Origin: Planctomycetota bacterium
GTDB lineage: Bacteria; Planctomycetota; UBA1135; UBA2386
Assembly: GCA_016793305.1 (NCBI GenBank)
Contig: JAEUHU010000053.1
Coordinates: forward strand, 1-6,162
DNA: 6,162 nt
Direction of reading: 5' to 3'
Part shown: positions 1-5,880 of the stretch, piece after piece
How the letters are laid out: every line of letters begins with the position of its first letter
Numbering within the stretch: the first letter of the stretch is position 1
Notes under the pieces: model-generated
Database searches by the model: none
Told to the model about the DNA's origin: nothing
The model's input: the letters and a program-made list of their open reading frames with translations, nothing else
Position numbers and translations under genes: made by a program

Positions 1-1250
1 CGCGCCGTCAGCGCGAACACGGCCTGCAGCCGAACGTCGGGCGACGGGTCGTTCTCGAGCGCGAGCTTGGCGATCTCCAGGCCGAGTGGCGTGGTCGTCA
101 TGCCGACGCCAGTCACCAGGTCGGCGCGCATGCGCGGCTGCACGTCGCCGGCGAGCAGTTCGCGGTAGGCGTCGGCCAGGGTCTCGGGGGCGCGGAAGCC
201 GAGCACGAGGTAGGCGTTCGGGGCGCTCGGCAGCAGCGGTGTCAGTTCGCGCAGCAGCGCCAGCGCCTGGTCCGGCGGCAATTCCTGCGCAGCGATCCCG
301 GCGAGCTCCGCCGCGACGTCGCGGTCGCCGCGCTCGCGCAGCCACGACAGCACCAGGTCGCGGTAACGGGCATCGAGCAGCAGCTGGCGGCAGGCGGCGG
401 TGCGCTGGCTCGGGTCGTCGCCGCCCAGCCACAGCAGCGCCAGTCGCGCCAGGTCGTCGGAGGTGCGTTCGCCGAACCGCTGCACGTTGTTCCACAGCGT
501 CACCAGCAGGCGTGTGGCCACCGACCGCGGGAACGTCCCTTCGCTGGCGAGCCGCAGCAGGCCGAGCACCTGCGGTTCGTGGGTGGCGCGCAGATGGGGC
601 TCGTCGATCAGCGCGCGGCTGCCGATCTCCACCGTGGCGGCCGAGATCGGCAGCACGTCGAGGATCGCCCGCACCAGACCGTCGAGGCGTTCGCGGGTGC
701 CGGCCGTCGCCGCCGCTTCGCGTCGGGTGCATTCGGCCGCCAGCACGAGGTGGAGCACCATGCGGTGACCGCGGTGGGCCTCCGAGGCCGCAGCGTCGGC
801 AGCGGCGCCACCTTCGGCCGGCTCGGACGGCAGGCTCGCGCCGAGGTCGAGGGCTCGTTCGCCGGCGTCGTCGAAGCGCTCCATCAGCAGCGCGAACAGG
901 GCCCGCGCTTGCTGGTCCGATGCGGTGGCGCCGGCGTGGTCGTCCTGCCGAGCCAGGTCGGCGGTGTGCTGGCCGTGCGCGACCAGTTCGTCGACGAGCA
1001 TCGCGAACGTGCGTGGGTCGACGGTTGTCGATGGCTGGGTCGCCGTGGCCGGTTCACGGTCGAGCTCGGCCTCGCCGGCCGCGGTCGCGGCCTTCTCGGG
1101 AGCCGGTGTGGGATCGGCCGTGGCCAGCGGTGGCGATTGGGTCGCGCCGTGCTGCCGCTGGCGCTCCAGCAGGAACGGCAGCGTGGCCACGAGGGCCAGG
1201 GCGATGAGGAACGGCGCCAGCCGGCGCCACGTGGGTCGTGTGCGAGTCAT
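1..1250 (-). CDS. Membrane-anchored helical (HEAT-like) protein, C-terminus cut by the window edge
   Basis: I do not recognise a named family. The minus-strand frame is open without a stop from the ATG at 1250 to the left edge (416 codons). Its third codon positions are strongly G/C-biased, which marks it as the real gene over several overlapping plus-strand frames. The start is supported by a GAGGTGA ribosome-binding site at the right spacing. Residues 1-10 are arginine-rich and about 11-28 are hydrophobic (APFLIALALVATLPFLL), which fits an uncleaved signal anchor. A linker rich in Ala, Pro, Thr and Glu follows (about 36-78). The rest is rich in Leu, Ala and Arg and predicted helical. The last visible part (about 375-416) reads like a HEAT repeat, with a DPSPDVRLQAVFAL segment. 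I infer one N-terminal membrane helix and a periplasmic alpha-solenoid scaffold. No catalytic motif is visible. It lies 75 bp downstream of the six-cysteine protein on the same strand. Confidence 0.82.
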   Translation of the reverse strand, partial: MTRTRPTWRRLAPFLIALALVATLPFLLERQRQHGATQSPPLATADPTPAPEKAATAAGEAELDREPATATQPSTTVDPRTFAMLVDELVAHGQHTADLARQDDHAGATASDQQARALFALLMERFDDAGERALDLGASLPSEPAEGGAAADAAASEAHRGHRMVLHLVLAAECTRREAAATAGTRERLDGLVRAILDVLPISAATVEIGSRALIDEPHLRATHEPQVLGLLRLASEGTFPRSVATRLLVTLWNNVQRFGERTSDDLARLALLWLGGDDPSQRTAACRQLLLDARYRDLVLSWLRERGDRDVAAELAGIAAQELPPDQALALLRELTPLLPSAPNAYLVLGFRAPETLADAYRELLAGDVQPRMRADLVTGVGMTTTPLGLEIAKLALENDPSPDVRLQAVFALTA

Positions 1251-1253
1251 GGG

Positions 1254-1260
1254 TCACCTC
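1254..1260 (-). promoter_or_regulatory. Ribosome-binding site of the anchored HEAT-like protein
   Basis: On the minus strand GAGGTGA ends three bases before the ATG at 1250, so its GAGG core is six bases from the start. It fixes the start of a gene whose frame is otherwise bounded only by the window edge. Confidence 0.6.
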
Positions 1261-1272
1261 GAGCGTGGGTGT

Positions 1273-1299
1273 CCGCACACCGGCCCCCGCCCGGTGCGG
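1273..1299 (-). other. Hairpin in the leader between two same-strand genes
   Basis: The arms CCGCAC-CGG (1273-1278 and 1281-1283) and CCGGTGCGG (1291-1299) pair over nine bases, with a two-base bulge and a seven-base loop. It lies downstream of the six-cysteine gene and about a dozen bases before the ribosome-binding site of the next gene. There is no T-run on the minus-strand exit side, so a classical intrinsic terminator is unlikely. It could be an mRNA-stabilising or attenuating leader structure. GC-rich DNA forms such stems by chance, so confidence is low. Confidence 0.25.
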
Positions 1300-1325
1300 G
1301 CAGGGACCGGAGTGCGGGGCTTGGG

Positions 1326-1742
1326 TCAGGACTGCGCCACCGGGCAGGGGCGCGTCTCCATCAGGCGCACGACGCCGACGTTCTTGGTCTCTCCCGCGAC
1401 GCACTTCAGGCCGAGCGGGATGACGAGGAAGTAGTCCCGTTCGCACTCGAACTTGATCAGCGTGATCGGCAGCGAGGCGGTCACGTGGGCGTACGTTTCC
1501 TTGGTCGAGGCCGCCGCCACGTCGTGCGGCGGGGTGAAGATCACGAAGGTCGGGCACACGACCGCCTTCGTCGCCACGCGGATGCCGCCGACTTCGTACT
1601 CGAGGCCCGAGCAGTTGCCAGGCGGCCCGTTCTGGATCGTTGCGGGCCGACTCTCCGCTTTCTCGCGCGGACAATCCTGCGCCACCAGGGACGTCAGGAG
1701 GAACGCTGCCGACAGCAGCGTGGGGACGAATCGCCAGTTCAT
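1326..1742 (-). CDS. Small secreted six-cysteine protein of unknown function
   Basis: This 138-residue protein matches no family I recognise. I chose the ATG at 1742 because an AAGGAG site (1751-1756) lies eight bases upstream and a signal peptide follows at once; the frame is open to 1850. Residues 1-22 form a signal peptide: Asn-Trp-Arg, then the hydrophobic FVPTLLSAAFLLTSLVAQ, with likely cleavage after Leu-Val-Ala. The mature part has six cysteines, in the contexts QDCP, GNCSG, VVCPTF, FECERD, LKCVAG and RPCPV. Six suits three disulfide bonds in an exported compartment. The remainder alternates hydrophobic and polar residues (for example VFVIF-like and TASLPITLIKF stretches), suggesting a small beta-rich domain. 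It lies 196 bp downstream of the epimerase on the same strand, and that gap shows no other gene. Function is unknown; it may be periplasmic or surface-exposed. Confidence 0.82.
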   Translation of the reverse strand: MNWRFVPTLLSAAFLLTSLVAQDCPREKAESRPATIQNGPPGNCSGLEYEVGGIRVATKAVVCPTFVIFTPPHDVAAASTKETYAHVTASLPITLIKFECERDYFLVIPLGLKCVAGETKNVGVVRLMETRPCPVAQS

Positions 1743-1750
1743 TGCAGACT

Positions 1751-1756
1751 CTCCTT
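1751..1756 (-). promoter_or_regulatory. Ribosome-binding site that sets the start of the six-cysteine protein
   Basis: AAGGAG on the minus strand is eight bases upstream of the ATG at 1742. It argues against the longer in-frame start at 1850, whose extra 36 residues are arginine-rich and would bury the signal peptide. Confidence 0.65.
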
Positions 1757-1938
1757 CTCGAAGCTGCGGGCCGAGGGAACGGTGGCGGCACGGCCCGCGA
1801 TGCTCGCCACCACGAACTGCAATGTGCGCGAGTCGTCTCAGCGGTCGCACCGAACCGCGAGAAATCTGCGGCGGGAGGGCGCGGCGATCCGTCGGCCGTC
1901 GCGGCGAGGAGGGCTCGTGTGCGACCGAACGGGCGGGA

Positions 1939-2907
1939 TCAGCTCCTGGCTGCGCAGGCTTCGGCGATGCCGCGGTCGACGGGACCCGCGCGCCAGCCGA
2001 GTTCGTCGGCGGCCTTCTGGCTCGAGAACCACTGGTAGCACCCGGCCAGCTGCAGCACCTGGCTGGTCAGCGGCGGTCGGCTGCCGAGCCACTGTTCCTT
2101 CAGGCGCAAGGCGCGGATCGCCAGGTGCAGCGCGCGCTTTGGCACGACGCGGCGCGGGGCCTTGCCGCCGCCCACGGCTGCGATGCGGGCCAGCAGTTCG
2201 AGGCCGGTGAGGTTCTCGCCGCCGAGGATGTAGCGTTCGCCGGTCCGGCCGTGCGCCAGGGCCGCCAACATGCCGTCGCAGACGTCGCCCACGGTCGCGA
2301 CGTTGCTGCCACCGGGCGGAGCGAAGCGAACGCGGCCGGCCAGCACGGCGCCGAGCAGCGAGTCGTCGCCCTTGCGGCGGTCGCCGGCGCCGTACATCGA
2401 CGGTGGGTTCACGATCACCGCGTCGAGGCCGCGCTTCACTTCGGCGAGCACGGCGCGTTCGGCGGCGAACTTGCTGTCGCAGTAGCCGATGTGCAGCGGC
2501 CCGAAGTTGTAGGGCGCGCGTTCGTCGAGCAGTTCGGGGCCGCGGCAGAAGGCCACCGCGGCGATCGTCGAGACGTGCAGGAAGCGCCGCACGTTCGCGC
2601 GGCGCGCCGCACTGGCCAGGCTCGCGGTCGCGTCCGCGTTGGCGGCGAACAAGGCACCACGATCCTCCCGGCAGAACGACACCATCGCGGCCAGGTGCAC
2701 GACGATGTCGGCACCGTGGCAGCCGCGTGCCAGCGCGTCCTGGTCCTCGAGGCGGCCTTCGATCCGTTCGTGTAGGAGCGCCACCAGGTGGGGCAACTCC
2801 TGGCCAGGGCGCACCAGCACCCGCAGGCGGTGCGTTGCGGCGAGCCGCTCGGCGAGGTGGCGGCCGACGAAGCCGCTGGCGCCGGTCAGGAAGCAGATCG
2901 GGGGCAC
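1939..2907 (-). CDS. NAD(P)-dependent epimerase/dehydratase (extended SDR, dihydroflavonol-reductase/HpnA-like)
   Basis: A 322-residue cytoplasmic oxidoreductase of the extended short-chain dehydrogenase family. The Rossmann glycine motif TGASGFVG is at residues 8-15, and ADIVVHLAA (66-74) is the usual strand-4 motif. The catalytic serine is in HVST (Ser113), and Tyr142-Cys-Asp-Ser-Lys146 is the YxxxK pair. NPPSMYGAGD (167-176) matches the substrate-loop motif of this group. The C-terminal WFSSQKAADELGW stretch (293-305) resembles the end of HpnA and dihydroflavonol-4-reductase-like proteins, where a Lys-Ala...Glu-Leu-Gly element precedes the last helix. Length is typical (about 320-340). Substrate cannot be told; a sugar nucleotide, a steroid-like 3-hydroxy group or a flavonol-like ketone are all possible. 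I place the start at GTG 2907, four residues before the first strand. An in-frame ATG at 2970 would add 21 arginine- and proline-rich residues. Neither start has a good ribosome-binding site. The gene is transcribed divergently from the propeller gene. Confidence 0.93.
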   Translation of the reverse strand: MPPICFLTGASGFVGRHLAERLAATHRLRVLVRPGQELPHLVALLHERIEGRLEDQDALARGCHGADIVVHLAAMVSFCREDRGALFAANADATASLASAARRANVRRFLHVSTIAAVAFCRGPELLDERAPYNFGPLHIGYCDSKFAAERAVLAEVKRGLDAVIVNPPSMYGAGDRRKGDDSLLGAVLAGRVRFAPPGGSNVATVGDVCDGMLAALAHGRTGERYILGGENLTGLELLARIAAVGGGKAPRRVVPKRALHLAIRALRLKEQWLGSRPPLTSQVLQLAGCYQWFSSQKAADELGWRAGPVDRGIAEACAARS

Positions 2908-3109
2908 GTGCGGGACCGTAGCCCGACGGTCGGATCGGTGCGACGGGGGATGCCGGTCGGACGGGCGCATTCCCGCGCCCTGCGCTCGGTGCTGCCGCGT
3001 CCGAGCAGCCGGTCGCTTCGGCGGTGCCCGAAAAGCCACGGGTGCCGTCACGCGACGGGCGGCGCGGGGATCCTCGTGGAAACGCCATTCCTTCCTCCTG
3101 GCACCTCCC
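2908..3109. promoter_or_regulatory. Divergent intergenic region
   Basis: These 202 bp separate the epimerase (minus) from the propeller protein (plus) and should hold the promoters of both. I see no convincing -35/-10 pair on either strand. The one conspicuous element is a pyrimidine tract at 3089-3099, which on the minus strand reads as a near-perfect ribosome-binding site before an ATG at 3088. That ATG is not in the epimerase frame (see findings). Confidence 0.4.
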
Positions 3110-4465
3110 ATGCACCGCTCTCGCTCCTGTCGTTCGTCCATGCTCCTGGCCATCACGCTGGTGGTGGGGGCCTTCGCCGGCGTCGCGGCTGCCCAGACGG
3201 TGACCGGAGCGACGGTCTCGGTGCATGCGAGCGGGGTTCCCGGCCCGGTGCGCCTGGCGTTCGCGGCCGACGGAACCCTGTACTGCGGGCGGGACCTCGC
3301 CCTCACCGGCACGGGGACACCGCTGCAGATCACCAAGGTCGGACCTGGCGGCACGCCAGTGCAGGCCTTCGGGACGCTCGCCACGCCGGACCCCGACGTC
3401 GTGGCGGTGGACGCGCTGGGCACCGTCTCGGGCATTCCGGGCAGCGTGCTCACGGGCGGGATCAAGACGCCGAACACGACCGGCTCGATCAGCGCCGTCC
3501 ACCCGGATGGATCGGTTGCGGAGTTGTGGACCTCGAACGTCTGGGTGAACCCCGCGGACCTGAAGTTCGACGCGTCGGGCCGCCTGTTGTTCGCGGATCA
3601 GTTCAGCCGAGGTGTCTGGCAGAGCGTCGGTGGCGGAGTGCCGACCTTGCTGTTCACCCTGCCGAACGGGGCCACGCCCTTCTTCCTCGCCGTCGCGCCG
3701 GACCAGCGGATCTTCGTCTGTGACAGCACGGGTCGCATCCGTTCGTTCTCGTCGACGGGCACGCTGCTGAACGGCAACCACGCGAGCCTGCCGGCGGCGG
3801 CGGCGATCGAGTTCGCGCCGGGCAGCGGGTTCGGCAACGACCTCTACGCGCTCGGGCTCACGAACGGCCTGCTGCATCGGATCGCAGCCGACGGCACGGT
3901 CACGGCGATCGGCAGCGGCTTCGGTTCGCAGACCACCGACCTCGCCGTCGGTCCCGACGGCAACCTCTACTACGCGAGCTTCGGCGCTGGCGAGGTGCGC
4001 AAGCTCACCCCGGCGGCAGTGCACGAGTCCTACGGCACCGGCTGCCATGGTCCGGCACCGCTGACGCTCGCGGCTTCGCCGGCCCCAGTGCTGAACCCAG
4101 GAACCCTGGTGACCTACACGGTCTCGAACATCCCCGAGTACGCACCGGGCAGTGGGCTCTACGTGCCGATGCTGTTCCTCAGCGTGACGCCGACTCCCGG
4201 CGGCGTCGAACTGCTCGGGCAGCTGACCACGATGCCCGGCTGCTTCGCCTACATCGCCACGCTCGACGTCAGCAGTGGCCTGGTCTTCTCGTCGCAGCCG
4301 ACCGTCCAGATGTCGGTCTACTACTACACACCGCTGATCGTGCCCGGTGCCGTGATCGCCGCGCAGGCGGCCGCGGTGTTCGACGGCAGCTTCCCGCTGC
4401 CGAACGGCGAGGCGGGTGGCGTGGTGGTGAGCAACGGGATCCGCAGTTCGATGCAGTTGCAGTGA
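3110..4465 (+). CDS. Secreted beta-propeller (NHL/SMP-30-like) protein with C-terminal YGTGC module
   Basis: A 451-residue exported protein. Residues 1-29 are a signal peptide: a basic start with three arginines, the hydrophobic core MLLAITLVVGAFAGVAA, and probable cleavage after Ala-Ala-Ala. Residues about 43-300 hold repeated blade signatures of the NHL/SMP-30/Vgb type, in which a hydrophobic strand is followed by an Asp-Gly turn: VRLAFAADGTLYCG, ISAVHPDGSV, LKFDASGRLLFAD, LAVAPDQRIFVCD, HRIAADGTVTAIG and LAVGPDGNLYYAS. That fits a propeller of about six blades. From residue 308 comes a separate domain opening with YGTGC, with MPGCF near 375 and ending in a SNGIRSSMQLQ strand. I recall this layout as a recurring C-terminal module in planctomycete secreted proteins. 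Propellers of this kind usually bind ligands, sugars or proteins; some are lactonases or lyases, but no such active site is evident. The ATG at 3110 gives the basic n-region; ATG 3140 is an alternative. Neither start has a ribosome-binding site. Confidence 0.9.
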   Translation: MHRSRSCRSSMLLAITLVVGAFAGVAAAQTVTGATVSVHASGVPGPVRLAFAADGTLYCGRDLALTGTGTPLQITKVGPGGTPVQAFGTLATPDPDVVAVDALGTVSGIPGSVLTGGIKTPNTTGSISAVHPDGSVAELWTSNVWVNPADLKFDASGRLLFADQFSRGVWQSVGGGVPTLLFTLPNGATPFFLAVAPDQRIFVCDSTGRIRSFSSTGTLLNGNHASLPAAAAIEFAPGSGFGNDLYALGLTNGLLHRIAADGTVTAIGSGFGSQTTDLAVGPDGNLYYASFGAGEVRKLTPAAVHESYGTGCHGPAPLTLAASPAPVLNPGTLVTYTVSNIPEYAPGSGLYVPMLFLSVTPTPGGVELLGQLTTMPGCFAYIATLDVSSGLVFSSQPTVQMSVYYYTPLIVPGAVIAAQAAAVFDGSFPLPNGEAGGVVVSNGIRSSMQLQ

Positions 4466-4480
4466 GGCCGGTGGCCGGAG

Positions 4481-4497
4481 GCGCGGTCGGGCCGCGT
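4481..4497. terminator. Possible bidirectional terminator hairpin between convergent genes
   Basis: CGCGG (4482-4486) and CCGCG (4492-4496) pair around a five-base loop, extended by a G-T pair at the ends. It lies in the 31-bp gap between the propeller stop (4463-4465) and the convergent Rpn remnant, overlapping the first base of the latter's stop. There is no T-run on either side, so termination is inferred from position only. Confidence 0.25.
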
Positions 4498-4934
4498 CAG
4501 TCCTCCAGGGCCTCGTCGAGCTGCGTCGCGTCGAGCACCCGAAGGCTCCATCGCTGCAGGCTCTCGAGATCGGCCTCCGCGATGCGGGCGGCGGCGGTGG
4601 GCGGGATGGTGCCGAAGCGAGCCTCGAGAAGGCTCCGCAGCACGCCGCGAACGCCCTCTTGCCGCCCTTCTTGCCGCCCGCGATCGACGCCGCGTTCTTC
4701 GCCCATCTCCAACACGAGATCCAGCATGGTGCGCATGGGTTGATCCTCTTCGCCGAGTCTGGCCATGACGGTGCGCAGGGTTTCCGGATGCTCGGGGTCG
4801 CGCCCCAGGTACCACGAGCATAGCGCGGTGAGCACGTCGACGCCGCGCGGGTGGCGTTGGACCGCGGCGACGAGTTGTCGCCACGAATGTGCATGGCTCG
4901 CGTCAGCGGTTACACGGACGCGAGAATTCGTCAG
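4497..4934 (-). pseudogene. Orphan C-terminal part of an Rpn/PD-(D/E)XK transposase-nuclease family protein
   Basis: Up to 145 codons of frame that look like the C-terminal half of Rpn-family proteins (PD-(D/E)XK nuclease family transposases). The signature is the charged EMGEERGVDRGRQEGRQEG stretch followed by a helical end: LRSLLEARFGTIPP, then ARIAEADLESLQRW and VLDATQLDEAL. In full-length members (about 290-330 residues) a PD-(D/E)XK catalytic domain comes first; here it is absent. Upstream the frame runs into the oxygenase gene, which has the coding signal there. No ATG occurs before 4766, which would give only 89 residues. The outermost possible start is a CTG at 4934-4932, which overlaps the oxygenase stop as CTGA. 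A 12-bp tandem repeat at 4658-4681 encodes the Gly-Arg-Gln-Glu repeat. Codons such as AGA, CTA, GTA, TTG, CAA and AAT are more common than in the neighbours, suggesting foreign origin. I read it as a 5'-truncated remnant; a coupled small protein is a less likely alternative. Confidence 0.7.
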
Positions 4935-5593
4935 ACCGCGTGCGCCCACCTGGCGCCGTCGGGCAGCGAGCGGCCGGCGAACAGGAAGTGCAGCACGCGG
5001 CGGCGGCCCGCGAGCAGCTTCTTCGAAGCGTGCAGCAGCAGGGGGCGCATCACGACGGCGCCGCCGCGCCGCACGAGGCACGACACCCGTTCGCCGTCGG
5101 TGCCGAGGTGGCGGTGCGAGCCCGGCACCACCTGCAGCGGACCGTTGGTGTCGGTGTTGTCCTCGAGATGGAGCCGCACCGCGACGATGCCCGCGAGCAC
5201 TTCGTGCGGCGGTTGCGCGAACCGTTCCCCTTCCTTCTCCGACCAGCCTCGCCAGGCAGGCGAGGCGATGCGGTCGCGCACCGGGATCGAGAGGTCGCGG
5301 TGCAGTGCGACGAGCCAGTTGTCGGTCTCGGACTTCACGAAGTAGGTGCATTGCACGGCCACCGGGTCGGTGGGCAGCAGAGGCGCCAGCTGCGCGTCGT
5401 GCTTCAGGCGGATCGCCAGGCTGGCACACCAGGTTGCGTGCAGCAGGTTGCGGGTGCCGGCGCGCAGGCCCTCGGTCGGCAACGCGGCTTCGAGGTGCGC
5501 GAGTTCGGGTTCGTCCAGCAGGCTCGGCAGGACGACGTGGCCGTCGGCATCGAACCGGTCCGGGTCGTGGTTGGCTCGGAGGCTGCTGGTCAT
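4931..5593 (-). CDS. Phytanoyl-CoA dioxygenase (PhyH)-family Fe(II)/2-oxoglutarate oxygenase
   Basis: A 220-residue cytoplasmic non-haem iron oxygenase. The iron-binding triad is visible: His98 and Asp100 in ALHRDLSIPV, and distal His188 in RPLLLHASKK. Arg199, eleven residues after the distal His in GRRRVLHFLFAG, matches the 2-oxoglutarate-binding arginine and its spacing in human PhyH. LHLEDNTDTNGPLQVVPGSH (141-160) is the typical PhyH-family strand and turn before the distal half, and an FDADGHVVLPSLL opening (14-26) is also typical. The family couples oxidation of 2-oxoglutarate to succinate and CO2 with hydroxylation of a substrate, which the sequence does not reveal. At 220 residues it is shorter than many members (250-300). 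The start is ATG 5593, whose ATGA overlaps the stop of the upstream lipoprotein gene, implying translational coupling. No separate ribosome-binding site is seen, as expected for a coupled gene. The stop at 4931-4933 abuts the Rpn remnant. Confidence 0.92.
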   Translation of the reverse strand: MTSSLRANHDPDRFDADGHVVLPSLLDEPELAHLEAALPTEGLRAGTRNLLHATWCASLAIRLKHDAQLAPLLPTDPVAVQCTYFVKSETDNWLVALHRDLSIPVRDRIASPAWRGWSEKEGERFAQPPHEVLAGIVAVRLHLEDNTDTNGPLQVVPGSHRHLGTDGERVSCLVRRGGAVVMRPLLLHASKKLLAGRRRVLHFLFAGRSLPDGARWAHAV

Positions 5594-5766
5594 CGCTGCG
5601 GGATGCTCGGACGCAGGGGGGCGAACGGTGTGCGACCGACCGCCTCGGCCGGCACGTCGTGCAGCAGTTCGGTCACGGTTCTCGTGCTCGGATCCGGGGT
5701 CCGACTGCAGCCCGACAGCGGGAACAGCAGCGCCAGGGCGGTGGTGATGGTCGCGAGCCGTGGCAT
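5590..5766 (-). CDS. Small lipoprotein, 58 residues, coupled to the PhyH-family oxygenase
   Basis: A short gene that length filters easily miss. From ATG 5766 the frame encodes a lipoprotein signal: a short basic start, the hydrophobic TITTALALLFPL stretch, and the lipobox LSGC with Cys20 as the expected lipidation site. The mature part is only 39 residues: a Ser/Thr/Pro/Arg-rich spacer (21-30), then VTELLHDVPAEAVGR (31-45) and a proline-rich end. Codons show the G/C third-position bias of the neighbours. Its TGA overlaps the ATG of the oxygenase gene (ATGA at 5593-5590). An AAGGAG site (5781-5786) lies 14 bases upstream, which is further than usual, with no nearer in-frame start. No Asp follows Cys20 (Ser is next), so outer-membrane sorting is expected by the E. 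coli rule, if that applies here. Function is unknown. It may be a small envelope protein or the surviving N-terminus of a longer one. Confidence 0.75.
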   Translation of the reverse strand: MPRLATITTALALLFPLSGCSRTPDPSTRTVTELLHDVPAEAVGRTPFAPLRPSIPQR

Positions 5767-5802
5767 CGGGTGGGGCGGGTCTCCTTCGTGGTCGAGCGAC
5801 CG

Positions 5803-5830
5803 AGTCTAGCGGGCGCAACCCGGTCGCCAA
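5803..5830 (-). promoter_or_regulatory. Candidate sigma70-type promoter for the lipoprotein-oxygenase pair
   Basis: On the minus strand TTGGCG (5830-5825) and TAGACT (5808-5803) are 16 bases apart. Each matches four of six consensus positions. They lie 37-64 bases before the lipoprotein start, within the 114-bp gap after the membrane-subunit gene. Given the high GC content this is suggestive only. Confidence 0.3.
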
Positions 5831-5880
5831 CCTGCAGACGTTCCGCCGGTCCGCACCTCGGCATGCCCGCTGCGGCTCGC

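Noticed and set aside
86..1434. Plus-strand open frames opposite the HEAT-like gene
   Set aside because: Their products are arginine-, alanine- and glycine-rich with no domain, and the codon bias belongs to the minus-strand frame.
1743..1938. 196-bp gap between the epimerase and six-cysteine genes
   Set aside because: I looked for a small gene, terminator or promoter and found nothing beyond the ribosome-binding site at 1751-1756.
1453..2775. Plus-strand 440-codon frame opposite the epimerase
   Set aside because: It is a shadow of the epimerase, which carries the Rossmann, Ser and YxxxK motifs in the other strand.
4658..4681. Two tandem 12-bp copies
   Set aside because: They encode the Gly-Arg-Gln-Glu repeat typical of the Rpn family, so this is protein-level repetition and not a CRISPR or transposon end.
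1838..4894. A 1018-codon minus-strand frame crossing the propeller and epimerase genes
   Set aside because: The product is low-complexity and rich in Arg, Pro and Ala. It overlaps two genes with clear family motifs, and long spurious frames are expected at this GC content.
5246..5266. Perfect 8-bp inverted repeat with a 5-base loop
   Set aside because: It lies inside the PhyH-family coding region (around SPAWRG) with no T-run, so it is most simply explained by the encoded residues and GC-rich codons.
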